Source of the DNA: Lithodes maja
Taxonomy: Eukaryota > Arthropoda > Malacostraca > Decapoda > Lithodidae
Direction: 5' to 3'
Length of the DNA stretch: 64,000 nt
Assembly: GCA_037953745.1 (NCBI GenBank)
Contig: JBAKBP010007675.1
Location: 33,563 to 97,562, forward strand
Shown here one piece after another: positions 11,221-21,716 of this stretch. Position 1 is the first letter of the stretch, and every line of letters begins with the position of its first letter. The notes beneath the pieces were generated by a model, which saw only the letters and a list, made by a program, of their open reading frames with translations, did no database searches and was not told the origin of the DNA. The position numbers were made by a program, and so were the translations under genes.

Positions 11221-14103
11221 CTTTTATAGCCAACACCGGTAAGCAAGTACAAGCCACTGCAGAAAACAATGCTATTAAGGTGAGATGGTTCACTTTTATA
11301 GCCAACACCGGTAAGCAAGTACAAGCCACTGCAGAAAACAATGCTATTAAGGTGAGATGGTTCACTTTTATAGCCAACACCGGTAAGCAAGTACAAGCCA
11401 CTGCAGAAAACAATGCTATTAAGGTGAGATGGTTCACTTTTATAGCCAACACCGGTAAGCAAGTACAAGCCACTGCAGAAAACAATGCTATTAAGGTGAG
11501 ATGGTTCACTTTTATAGCCAACACCGGTAAGCAAGTACAAGCCACTGCAGAAAACAATGCTATTAAGGTGAGATGGTTCACTTTTATAGCCAACACCGGT
11601 AAGCAAGTACAAGCCACTGCAGAAAACAATGCTATTAAGGTGAGATGGTTCACTTTTATAGCCAACACCGGTAAGCAAGTACAAGCCACTGCAGAAAACA
11701 ATGCTATTAAGGTGAGATGGTTCACTTTTATAGCCAACACCGGTAAGCAAGTACAAGCCACTGCAGAAAACAATGCTATTAAGGTGAGATGGTTCACTTT
11801 TATAGCCAACACCGGTAAGCAAGTACAAGCCACTGCAGAAAACAATGCTATTAAGGTGAGATGGTTCACTTTTATAGCCAACACCGGTAAGCAAGTACAA
11901 GCCACTGCAGAAAACAATGCTATTAAGGTGAGATGGTTCACTTTTATAGCCAACACCGGTAAGCAAGTACAAGCCACTGCAGAAAACAATGCTATTAAGG
12001 CGAGATGGTTCACTTTTATAGCCAACACCGGTAAGCAAGTACAAGCCACTGCAGAAAACAATGCTATTAAGGCGAGATGGTTCACTTTTATAGCCAACAC
12101 CGGTAAGCAAGTACAAGCCACTGCAGAAAACAATGCTATTAAGGTGAGATGGTTCACTTTTATAGCCAACACCGGTAAGCAAGTACAAGCCACTGCAGAA
12201 AACAATGCTATTAAGGTGAGATGGTTCACTTTTATAGCCAACACCGGTAAGCAAGTACAAGCCACTGCAGAAAACAATGCTATTAAGGTGAGATGGTTCA
12301 CTTTTATAGCCAACACCGGTAAGCAAGTACAAGCCACTGCAGAAAACAATGCTATTAAGGTGAGATGGTTCACTTTTATAGCCAACACCGGTAAGCAAGT
12401 ACAAGCCACTGCAGAAAACAATGCTATTAAGGTGAGATGGTTCACTTTTATAGCCAACACCGGTAAGCAAGTACAAGCCACTGCAGAAAACAATGCTATT
12501 AAGGTGAGATGGTTCACTTTTATAGCCAACACCGGTAAGCAAGTACAAGCCACTGCAGAAAACAATGCTATTAAGGTGAGATGGTTCACTTTTATAGCCA
12601 ACACCGGTAAGCAAGTACAAGCCACTGCAGAAAACAATGCTATTAAGGTGAGATGGTTCACTTTTATAGCCAACACCGGTAAGCAAGTACAAGCCACTGC
12701 AGAAAACAATGCTATTAAGGTGAGATGGTTCACTTTTATAGCCAACACCGGTAAGCAAGTACAAGCCACTGCAGAAAACAATGCTATTAAGGTGAGATGG
12801 TTCACTTTTATAGCCAACACCGGTAAGCAAGTACAAGCCACTGCAGAAAACAATGCTATTAAGGTGAGATGGTTCACTTTTATAGCCAACACCGGTAAGC
12901 AAGTACAAGCCACTGCAGAAAACAATGCTATTAAGGTGAGATGGTTCACTTTTATAGCCAACACCGGTAAGCAAGTACAAGCCACTGCAGAAAACAATGC
13001 TATTAAGGTGAGATGGTTCACTTTTATAGCCAACACCGGTAAGCAAGTACAAGCCACTGCAGAAAACAATGCTATTAAGGTGAGATGGTTCACTTTTATA
13101 GCCAACACCGGTAAGCAAGTACAAGCCACTGCAGAAAACAATGCTATTAAGGTGAGATGGTTCACTTTTATAGCCAACACCGGTAAGCAAGTACAAGCCA
13201 CTGCAGAAAACAATGCTATTAAGGTGAGATGGTTCACTTTTATAGCCAACACCGGTAAGCAAGTACAAGCCACTGCAGAAAACAATGCTATTAAGGTGAG
13301 ATGGTTCACTTTTATAGCCAACACCGGTAAGCAAGTACAAGCCACTGCAGAAAACAATGCTATTAAGGTGAGATGGTTCACTTTTATAGCCAACACCGGT
13401 AAGCAAGTACAAGCCACTGCAGAAAACAATGCTATTAAGGTGAGATGGTTCACTTTTATAGCCAACACCGGTAAGCAAGTACAAGCCACTGCAGAAAACA
13501 ATGCTATTAAGGTGAGATGGTTCACTTTTATAGCCAACACCGGTAAGCAAGTACAAGCCACTGCAGAAAACAATGCTATTAAGGTGAGATGGTTCACTTT
13601 TATAGCCAACACCGGTAAGCAAGTACAAGCCACTGCAGAAAACAATGCTATTAAGGTGAGATGGTTCACTTTTATAGCCAACACCGGTAAGCAAGTACAA
13701 GCCACTGCAGAAAACAATGCTATTAAGGTGAGATGGTTCACTTTTATAGCCAACACCGGTTAGCAAGTACAAGCCACTGCAGAAAACAATGCTATTAAGG
13801 TGAGATGGTTCACTTTTATAGCCAACACCGGTAAGCAAGTACAAGCCACTGCAGAAAACAATGCTATTAAGGTGAGATGGTTCACTTTTATAGCCAACAC
13901 CGGTAAGCAAGTACAAGCCACTGCAGAAAACAATGCTATTAAGGTGAGATGGTTCACTTTTATAGCCAACACCGGTAAGCAAGTACAAGCCACTGCAGAA
14001 AACAATGCTATTAAGGTGAGATGGTTCACTTTTATAGCCAACACCGGTAAGCAAGTACAAGCCACTGCAGAAACAAATGCTATTAAGGGGGGATGGTTCA
14101 CTT
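11221..14103. repeat. 72-bp satellite, about 40 nearly identical copies
   Basis: The unit starts GCCAACACCGGTAAGCAAG and recurs exactly every 72 bp (11229, 11301, 11373 and so on). Only a few variants occur: GTGAGA to GCGAGA in two adjacent copies (12001, 12073), GGTAAG to GGTTAG once (13759), and a diverged last unit. Each unit contains two donor-like motifs, CCG|GTAAGC and AAG|GTGAGA, plus a CTGCAG. Since 72 is divisible by 3 and the unit lacks stops in several frames, long ORFs exist on both strands. They are a by-product of the repeat, not genes. Confidence 0.98.
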
Positions 14104-14443
14104 TTTGGGCGATTTTTGCATGTATTCATTATTTTTCTAGTTTCCTCCCTAGACCTCCATCAAATTAAAAAAAAAAACATCCATTAGAACCCCCTTCTAT
14201 ATTAATTTGTACATTTTTCGGTAGAAAAATTTCCCGGCCGAAGGCCGATTCTTTTAACATTACAGGCTCACTATCGTTCGCCAGGGGAAAAAATCGACAC
14301 ATAAATAGCACGAAAGGTCTAAATATTGACGAAGAAATGGGGCGAAAGGTCTGAAAATCGACTAACTAATGGGGCAAACATCTGAAAACTAATGGGGCTA
14401 AACACGATGGACAAAGTGGTCCATAAAACCGGCCCATCCCCCC
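14104..14443. mobile_element. TTAA MITE copy, left end eroded
   Basis: Matches the GGGGAG family: CTCCCTAGACCTCCATCAA, the GTACATTTTTCGGTAG hairpin, CGGCCGAAGGCCG, CACTATCGTTCGCCAGG, and AATGGGGCGAAAGGTCT phrases. The right end is CCCCCC followed by TTAA (14444-14447). Its left end abuts the satellite and lacks the GGGGAG terminus. Confidence 0.7.
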
Positions 14444-14586
14444 TTAAAGCCCTTGGATAAGTACCACACACTTAGTGAGTCCTTCAAGCAGCATATCCAG
14501 ACACACTAAACACTTACTGATCAACCGAGGTTGTATAGCCACCAACACTACACATTTAGAAAGCCTTCAATCCACAACACATTTAA

Positions 14587-14901
14587 GGGGAGGTTTTTAG
14601 TTTGGTCTCTAGATATCCATCAAACTTAAGATTACACCCCCTTGAGCCCCTTTCAAGATCAATTTGTACATTTTTCGGTAGAAAAATGTCCCGGCTGAAA
14701 GCCAGTTCCTCTTAAACTACAGACTCGCTATCGCTCGCCAGGATAAAATCGACAAGGTCTTAAAATTGACCGAAATGGGTCGAAAGTTCTTAAAATCATC
14801 AAAATAATGGGGGCGAACATCTTAAAATCTCAAAAGCAATGGGGCTAAACATGAGGGAGAAAGAGGTAAAGAAAATAATCCCTCAAGTGTTAATCTCCCC
14901 T
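14587..14901. mobile_element. TTAA MITE copy, inverted relative to 10547-10876
   Basis: Begins TTAA|GGGGAGGTTTTTAG and ends AATCTCCCC|TAA. It is the reverse complement of the element at 10547-10876 along essentially its whole length, including the CGGCTGAAAGCC and GTACATTTTTCGGTAG hairpins. The two copies bracket the 72-bp satellite. Confidence 0.8.
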
Positions 14902-15149
14902 AATGCACCTTCAACTCGCTACACATGTATTGAGCCATCAAAGCTGTCAAGCCCAGAATGCTACCCATTTAGTGAGCTTTCAGACCAGTCCTGCCAGCAC
15001 CCTTTAGACTACAGAGCGACAATGTTGAGCCTCACCTGGAGACAGATGCCTTGATAATAACTACGATGCTGAAGGTGACCCTGAGCCCTGCACTATTTAT
15101 ACTATCTTGTACAGCCCAGCTACTATAGAGAAGTATATAATATCACCAT
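14902..15149. other. Short non-coding spacer
   Basis: Sequence between the MITE and LINE A. The 5' end of LINE A is probably within 15060-15160 but has no visible boundary. Confidence 0.3.
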
Positions 15150-16735
15150 CATAGCCAGAGACACCGCAATCGCTCGAACCATCGCCTCCAACACCAAGAC
15201 AGGTCCTGATGTGGCGGCGTCTACGCCGTGGGGCCACCTCCCGAGGCTGCCAACCGCGGATGGCTGCCGACCCTCCACGGCCGAAGACAAAATCAACGAC
15301 CAGTGGAGGAAAACCGGATGCCGGCCGCGGGGAGCAGTTTCAGGAGTCAAACCGTCACAACTATCCCCTGCCCCCTCCCTGGGGGAACGGGTCCTTGGAG
15401 CGGCTTCGGTCGCGCCGGGAATTTCCACACCTCTCACACCACACACACACATCACACAGTTTTTCCTGCACCGAGAAATGACTCTCCGGCTGTCATTTCT
15501 CGAAGACTTCTTCTAGCCGGAGATATTGAGAGCAACCCAGGACCCACGTACATATACATATGTCCAACTTGCTAAAAACCCATCACTTCGAGTCGCCATA
15601 CTAAGGGTTCAGTTCTCTGCAATTCATGCGGAAACTGGACCCACTTCACCTGCACAACACTTGCCTCCAAGAAACACTACACAAACACCTGGACCTGTTC
15701 CTCATGCCCCTCCCTCTCCCAGTCAAATCCCTCACCTAAAACCCGTCCACCTCTCCTCCCCAACCAACCTAACCTTCCCATATCATCCACTCCCCCCCCC
15801 CCCCCTAAAACCCGTCCACCTCTCCTCCCTAACCCACCTAACCTTCCCATACCATCCACATCCTCAACTCAACACACCACACCCCATCCTAATCCATTCC
15901 AACCCCCATCTCCTGCTCCCCAATCCCCCCCCCACCTCACCCATCCCCCCCCCCCCCCCCATCCTCGTGCAGCAGCACCCAACATACATCGTGCACATAA
16001 CATTAACATTCTTCAACTGAACATAGATGGCATTAACACAAAGAAACACGAACTCTCACACTTCATCAAACAACACAACATACACATTGCCATCTTACAA
16101 GAAACAAAACTCCGCACAACACAAAAAACACCCACATTTCATAATTTCACCACCATCATACAAGACCGGGCTGTCGGCGGGGGCGGTGGACTCATCACCC
16201 TGGTACACAAAGAAATATCATACATAGTTACCAGTGTACCAACCAAATCCCTCCTCCCCCCAAATGATAACACAACAGAAATACAGTCAATTAAAATACG
16301 CACTGGCAACAACTCCAACATAACCATCATAAACACATACATCCCTCCCCAAACATCCCCTACAGTACCAAATGAATACAGACCACACTTACAACATATC
16401 ACAAACACCCCACACACCCCACACATCATCCTGGGTGGTGACTTCAACGCCAAGACGTCGGCCTGGTTTGTCGACAACCCCGACACAGACAGAGGGCTGG
16501 TACTACAAAACCAAACCGATAACCTCATCATCCTTAACGACATCCATCAACATACCCATATTCCTCACCAAGCCCTCTATAACCCATCATCTCCAGACAT
16601 CACCTTTTGCTACCCAGAACTCGCCCCCACAACATCCTGGAGGGTGGTCAGAACCTTAGGCTCTGACCACCTCCCGATCATTATCAACCTTTCGCACCCT
16701 ACAAATCCACATGCTGCACACCTTCCCACACCTCC
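15150..16735 (+). pseudogene. LINE A 5' part: 2A motif, PHD finger, APE-type endonuclease
   Basis: First part of a non-LTR retrotransposon polyprotein, all in one frame. An in-frame ATG at 15318 precedes a 2A motif (DIESNPGP, 15522-15545). A PHD-type zinc finger follows (CPTC at 15561, then CNSCGNWTHFTC, then WTCSSC to about 15705). A proline-rich linker with C runs leads to an APE-like endonuclease from about 15999: LQLNIDGIN, ILQETKL, GGDFNAK, and SDHLPI near 16665. One in-frame TAA (15573-15575) lies inside the PHD finger; the frame is otherwise open. The reading frame appears to continue into the next ORF only because LINE B has inserted at about 16735. The coding sequence resumes at about 20505. 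The PHD plus 2A layout is known from CR1/L2-related LINEs; clade placement is inference. Confidence 0.82.
15507..15545 (+). other. 2A ribosome-skipping motif
   Basis: The residues LLLAGDIESNPGP match the 2A consensus D-V/I-E-x-N-P-G-P exactly, with the usual Leu-rich approach. Skipping would occur between Gly (15540-15542) and Pro (15543-15545), releasing the short N-terminal piece from the PHD-endonuclease-RT protein. 2A motifs are documented at the N-termini of some non-LTR retrotransposon proteins. Confidence 0.85.
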
Positions 16736-16769
16736 CCAGACCCAGAAAACACCCACATTAATCCCATCT

Positions 16770-17456
16770 ATGGCCACTGACCACCCTACTGCTGCTGATC
16801 AAATACATTTGCAGGATGAACGTAGGATGCAACAAGCCCCCATATCAGGCTCCCCTTCCACATCGCCTCCCCCCTCACCACTGCCACCTGCCCACCTACA
16901 ACCGACCCGTAACTCCACCCCCATGCAGGCCTCACCCACCCATACAGCAAGCCCACTATCACCCACAACCACACTTAGCTCACCACATAACCCCTTGCAG
17001 CCCCAGCCACACCTACTGGGGTTGTCTACACCGGTGTGCAGATATTATCTGGAAAGAAGGTGCTACTTTGGTCAAAAGGGTGAATATAATGGGAATTCTT
17101 GTAGATTTGCTCATTCCAAAATTTGCAACAACATAACCAGACATGGAAAATGTAGATTTGGTGAAACCTGCAAATACCACCACCCATCCCTTTGCAAGAC
17201 ATCACTTGAGAACAAGACCTGCTACAATATGAAATGCCCAGCTTTTCATATTAAAGGGACTTGGAGATATGCTAGACCTAACACGAATGGTAGCCCAAAA
17301 AACTCTCTAGTTATGCGAGGACGAGACAGAGGAAAAAGGCAAGGAGGGAAAGGGCAGATGAAGATGAAGAGACTGAGGGAGATGGAAGTGCATATAGAAC
17401 ACCTCGAGCACCTCCTGGCCTCCCAAGAGTGGCCAATACATCCCGAAGACTATTAG
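16770..17456 (+). CDS. LINE B ORF1: Pro-rich protein with three CCCH zinc fingers
   Basis: A 228-residue ORF starting at ATG 16770 (MATDHPTAADQ) and ending at 17456. Residues 1-85 are low-complexity Pro/Ser/Thr. From about 17035 come three CCCH-type fingers: a long first one with 7 residues between its first two Cys (CRYYLERRC) and ending CRFAH; then C-x8-C-x5-C-x3-H (CNNITRHGKC..CKYHH); then C-x8-C-x4-C-x3-H (CKTSLENKTC..CPAFH). A basic, potentially coiled-coil tail (KMKRLREMEVHIEHLEHLL) follows. CCCH fingers usually bind RNA, so this is probably the RNA-packaging ORF1 of the LINE. It lies directly upstream of a second endonuclease-RT frame and is uninterrupted. The start is inferred from the insertion boundary. 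Confidence 0.7.
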   Translation: MATDHPTAADQIHLQDERRMQQAPISGSPSTSPPPSPLPPAHLQPTRNSTPMQASPTHTASPLSPTTTLSSPHNPLQPQPHLLGLSTPVCRYYLERRCYFGQKGEYNGNSCRFAHSKICNNITRHGKCRFGETCKYHHPSLCKTSLENKTCYNMKCPAFHIKGTWRYARPNTNGSPKNSLVMRGRDRGKRQGGKGQMKMKRLREMEVHIEHLEHLLASQEWPIHPEDY

Positions 17457-17484
17457 GTACACATACCGTAGTACTCCAAACAAT

Positions 17485-20400
17485 GCCTCCCCAATCTTGT
17501 TTGCAAATATCCAAGGCCTAAAAAATAGAACCACGAACAAAGTACCATTTATTAGGGGCCTGCTAGAAGAAGGAAACGCTATATTTGCGGCTCTCACAGA
17601 AACTCACATTAAAGATCAGGAAGATAGTGAGGTATGGATTCCTGGTTACAACCTACATAGGGTGGACAGAACGCATAGATCACATGGAGGTGTAGCCTTG
17701 TACATACATGACTCACTGATATGTACTGAATTCCTAAATAACAGTAATGAAGTGGTGGAAATACTTGGAGTTAAAATAGAATCCCTAAATTTAGCAGTTA
17801 TTGTTACATACAGGCCTCCAGACTCATCCCGAGAAGAATTCAAAACCCAGCTCAACAAAATAAAATCAGAAGTGGAAACCCTGGGGAACCCAACACCAAA
17901 TATTATATGGCTAGGAGACTTTAACCTACCAAACATTAAATGGAGACAACTAGAAAACCAGTTAGTGGCAAATAACACCGGAGAAGCAAATACTAATACG
18001 AGAGAGCTTTTTGAACTTTGTGATTTTTTTTTAGTCTTACCCAACATATTGCTGAACCCACACGGGAAAACAATATCTTAGACCTGGTCTTCACTAACAA
18101 CGACTCTCTAGTACACAGCATTAACATATCGGACACAACATACTCAGATCATAAATTAATTGAGATCAAAACAACCTTAGAAAGTGTACAGACAACCTCA
18201 GAATCGAGAACAAAAACCGGCCCCTTCAGTAAATTTAACTTCAATAACAAAAACATTAGGTGGGAAGAGGTAAATCAAGAAATGGAAGAAATAGACTGGG
18301 AAGATTTAATGGATAACCTGACACCAGCAGAATGTCTAGTCTTAATAACAGAAACCATGACCCAAATCTGTAGCCACCATATACCTGCAAGACAAACAAA
18401 ACGAAGAAGCAAACAAGATCGGCAAAGGAGGAGGCTGTACAGAAGAAGAAAATTACTCACACAAAGGCGCACACAACAAAATCTACAGGATAGGCAAAAG
18501 GTCGAAATAGATAGAGAAATTGTGGAAATTGAACAAAGGCTAAGAATATCATATGAACTACAACATATGGAAGAGGAGAGGAAAGCTATTGCAGGTATAA
18601 AGGAAAATTCCAAATACTTCTTTTCATACGCCAAACAAAAGGCTAAAACAACATCAAACATCGGCCCACTGAGCAAAGGGGACAGCTCTTTCACAGGGGA
18701 CAAAAAGGAAATGAGCGAACTCTTAAGCAGGCAGTATGAATTGGCATTCAGTGAGCCTGATGAAACAAAAGTCATCAGAGACCAAAATATATTTTTCATG
18801 GAAACCTCCCCCACGGAAACCCCTCAGATGCTGGATATTGATTTCGGTCCAAGACATAGAAGAGGCCATTTCCAACATGCCATCCCACTCGGCACCAGGC
18901 CCGGACTCATGGAATTCGATCCTAATGAAGAAATGTAAGGAAAACCTCTCAAAACCCCTGGCTATAATGTGGAGAAGGAGTCTAGACACTGGTGACATAC
19001 CAGATAGCTTGAAAAACGCAATAATTGCCCCACTGCATAAAGGAGGGAGTAAAGCACTACCAAAAAACTACCGCCCGGTAGCTCTAACTTCTCACATCAT
19101 TAAAGTTTTCGAGCGAGTCCTGCGAAGCAAAATTTCAACATTCATGGAGACAAATGAACTACACAACACCGGTCAACATGGGTTCAGAGCGGGAAGATCA
19201 TGTCTCTCACAACTTTTGGAACACTATGACAAAATTCTTAAAGCGCTAGAAGAAAAGAAAAACGTGGATGTCATTTACACCGATTTTGCTAAGGCATTTG
19301 ATAAATGTGACCATGGTATAATAGCCCACAAACTGAAAGCAAAAGGTATAACTGGGAAAATCGGACGGTGGATATACAATTTCCTCGTAAACCGAAAACA
19401 ATCAGTAGCAGTAAACCAAGTCACATCTGAGCCTTCGGATGTCAAAAGCTCAGTGCCCCAAGGAACAGTGCTAGCGCCCCTTCTGTTCCTCATACTAATT
19501 TGAGACATAGATACCAACACCAGACACAGTACGGTGTCGTCTTTTGCTGATGACACAAAATTAAGCAAGATAGTAAACACACAAGAGGACACAGGCCGAC
19601 TGCAGGAAGACATGAATGTAGTGTTCCAGTGGACCAGGGAAAACCACATGCAATTCAATGAGGAAAAATTCCAATTAATACGGTACGGAGATAATAATGG
19701 TGTTAAAGAAATTACAAATTACTTAACAGAATCCAACCACATAATAGAACGGAAAGACAGTGTGAAAGACCTTGGGGTATTAATGTCTGAAAATATGGGT
19801 TTCAAAGTACATAACCAGGTCAAAGTGGCGGCTGCGAAACGTCTAACGGGTTGGATTCTGCGTACTTTTAAAACACGCGGGGAATTGCCTATGATAACGC
19901 TCTTCAAATCTCTAGTGCTACCGCGGCTTGAATACTGTAGCGTATTAACATCCCCATACAAAGCAGGTGAAATAAATGACGTAGAGAGTGTACAAAGAAA
20001 TTTCACTTCGCATATAAGTTCGATAAAACATCTACACTATTGGGAGCGTTTAAGAGCACTGAATCTGTAGTCACTGGAACGTAGAAGAGAACGTTACCTA
20101 ATAATATACACGTGGAAAATCGCAGAGGGTTTAGTACCAAACTTACATACTCCGATAGTCATGAAATTCAGTGATAGGAGAAGCTGGGAATGCGAAATCC
20201 CCCGGATGAATAACAGGGGTGCTATGGGCTCTCTGCGAGAGGGCTGGTTATCACACAGAGGCCCACATCTCTTCAACAAACTCCCACGGCGAGTAAGAGA
20301 CATGAGGGACATCTCGTTAGACAACTTCAAGAGAGCCCTAGATGTCGAACTGCAAAAAGTGCCAGACGAGCCCATCCTCGCAAGGGAGCGAGCTGTCGCT

Positions 20401-20500
20401 TCAAACAGTCTACTGCACCAGATCACCACCCATAACGAGGGGCGTCGCGCTCCTTGGTGCCGCTATAAGAGCGGCGAACACATCAAAAGGTATCAAAAGG
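17485..20500 (+). pseudogene. LINE B ORF2: endonuclease-reverse transcriptase, decayed
   Basis: APE-type endonuclease (FANIQGLKN, ALTETHI, GDFNLPN, SDHKLIEI) followed by an RT of the CR1/L2 type (KNYRPVALTS, DFAKAFDKCDHG, SSVPQGTVLAPLLF, SFADDTK). The FADD box replaces the usual YADD. Lesions: a frameshift in the T run at about 18024-18032, a second frameshift near 18846, an in-frame TGA at 19501-19503 just before the FADD box, and a TAG at 20068-20070. The C-terminus continues to about 20490. The element ends in two and a bit copies of ATCAAAAGGT (about 20481-20504), the short 3' tandem repeat expected for CR1/L2-type LINEs. It is inserted in LINE A. Confidence 0.8.
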
Positions 20501-21288
20501 TATCACCACCAAAACCAGACTCACCCCAGCTAGCCACAAACACACATACACCAATTATAAAAGAGCTAACTGGGAAGCATTCACAAATGAGACAGAACAA
20601 CACCTCACAACTCTAAACAGTACACCCATCACTAACATCAACAATGCTGTACACATACTCAATAAAACTATCCAAAACGCTGACAAGAAACACATTCCAA
20701 GAGGTAACAGAAAAAGACACAACCCCAACTTCACACCAGAAATTCAAAACCTCATCAGACAACGCAACATACTGAAACACTCCCCAGCACACCCCACACA
20801 AGACATCACACAACAAATTCAAGCACTCAACACCCAAACTAACAACAAAATACAAGAACAACAAAAACTAAATTGGAATAACTTCCTACAAACACTTGAT
20901 CACAAAACAAACTCCAAAAAAACTCTACAAAACACTAAACAGCATCACACTTTCCAACAGCAACACAACACAATCACATGCTGCAATCACAACAACAGAC
21001 TCTACTCCTTCATGTAAACAACAAGCAAACACTCTCATCAATCACTTCTCACATGTCAGCCATCTAAAACCTCACAAAGACGACCGACGTGTCATCCGAC
21101 GTAAGAGACAATTCCCCACAGACCCTGACTATACACCCTTCACCAATCACCAGACAAAGCATATCATCAACAATCTCAAGCACTCACCCGCCTGTGGCCT
21201 AGACAACATAAGCAACATACACCTCAGACACCTGGGACCACAAGGCATACAAGCACTCACTAACATATCAAACTACAGCTATTCACAC
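20501..21288 (+). pseudogene. LINE A middle part: linker between endonuclease and RT
   Basis: LINE A coding resumes after LINE B with KTRLTPASHKHTYTNYKRA, then a Gln/Asn/Thr-rich linker and the RT N-terminal region (KHSPACGLDNISNIHLRHLG). A one-base frameshift lies in the A7 run at about 20915-20921 (SKKLYKTLNSI is restored in the next frame). The segment stops at 21288, where the SINE has inserted within the 13-bp duplicated site CAGCTATTCACAC. Confidence 0.75.
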
Positions 21289-21716
21289 TGGTGATGGGCT
21301 GGTCTATCAGAGTGAGAACTGAGCGATCTCTGCCATACCCATAGCTTACTCTGACTGTTCCTTTTACTTTTACTTATATATTTTCTAGATCTCAAGTGAC
21401 GGCGTCTCTTCCGTGGATTGACCTCCCAATCTACCAAGATTGGAAGCCAAAGCGTCACATTTTTCCTTTGCCCCTCAACTTTCTCTTCATAATTGCTGAG
21501 GGGCACAGGGCCCTGGGTGGGGCTTTGGTTTCCCGGGCGTTTCCTCACCCTCCCCAGCTCCCCGCCATGGAGTGGCTTCGGTCACCCAGGCTTTATTGTG
21601 GTCGGCAGGGAGGGTTCTGTGGGGGCGCTCGGTTATGGCCTTGGCCTTGCTCGGGGCCTTGGGGCTGTTCGGCCAGGCAGCTTGGGGAACAGGAACAGCA
21701 ACAACAACAACAACAA
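21289..21716 (+). mobile_element. SINE with (CAA)n tail and 13-bp target duplication
   Basis: A 428-bp insertion flanked by CAGCTATTCACAC (21276-21288 and 21717-21729) and ending in an AACAACAACAAC tail. Its last 55 bases or so (from GGCCTTGCTCGGGG through CTGTTCGGCCAGGCAGCTT) closely match the 3' end of LINE A at 23350-23400. The 5' start is TGGTGATGGGCTGGTC; I do not recognise a tRNA, 5S or 7SL head. A second copy lies on the minus strand at 62152-62575. Insertion plus duplication is 441 bp, a multiple of three, so the LINE A frame is not shifted. Confidence 0.9.

Noticed and set aside
11196..14129. Very long ORFs (827 to 977 codons) on both strands
   Set aside because: They exist because a 72-bp (24-codon) unit without stops is repeated 40 times; the same is seen in several frames on both strands. 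No start context, domain or flanking gene structure.
16027..16543. ORFs in other frames across the LINE A endonuclease
   Set aside because: The endonuclease motifs (LQLNIDGIN, ILQETKL, GGDFNAK, SDHLPI) are all in one frame that lacks an early ATG; the other frames are shadows.
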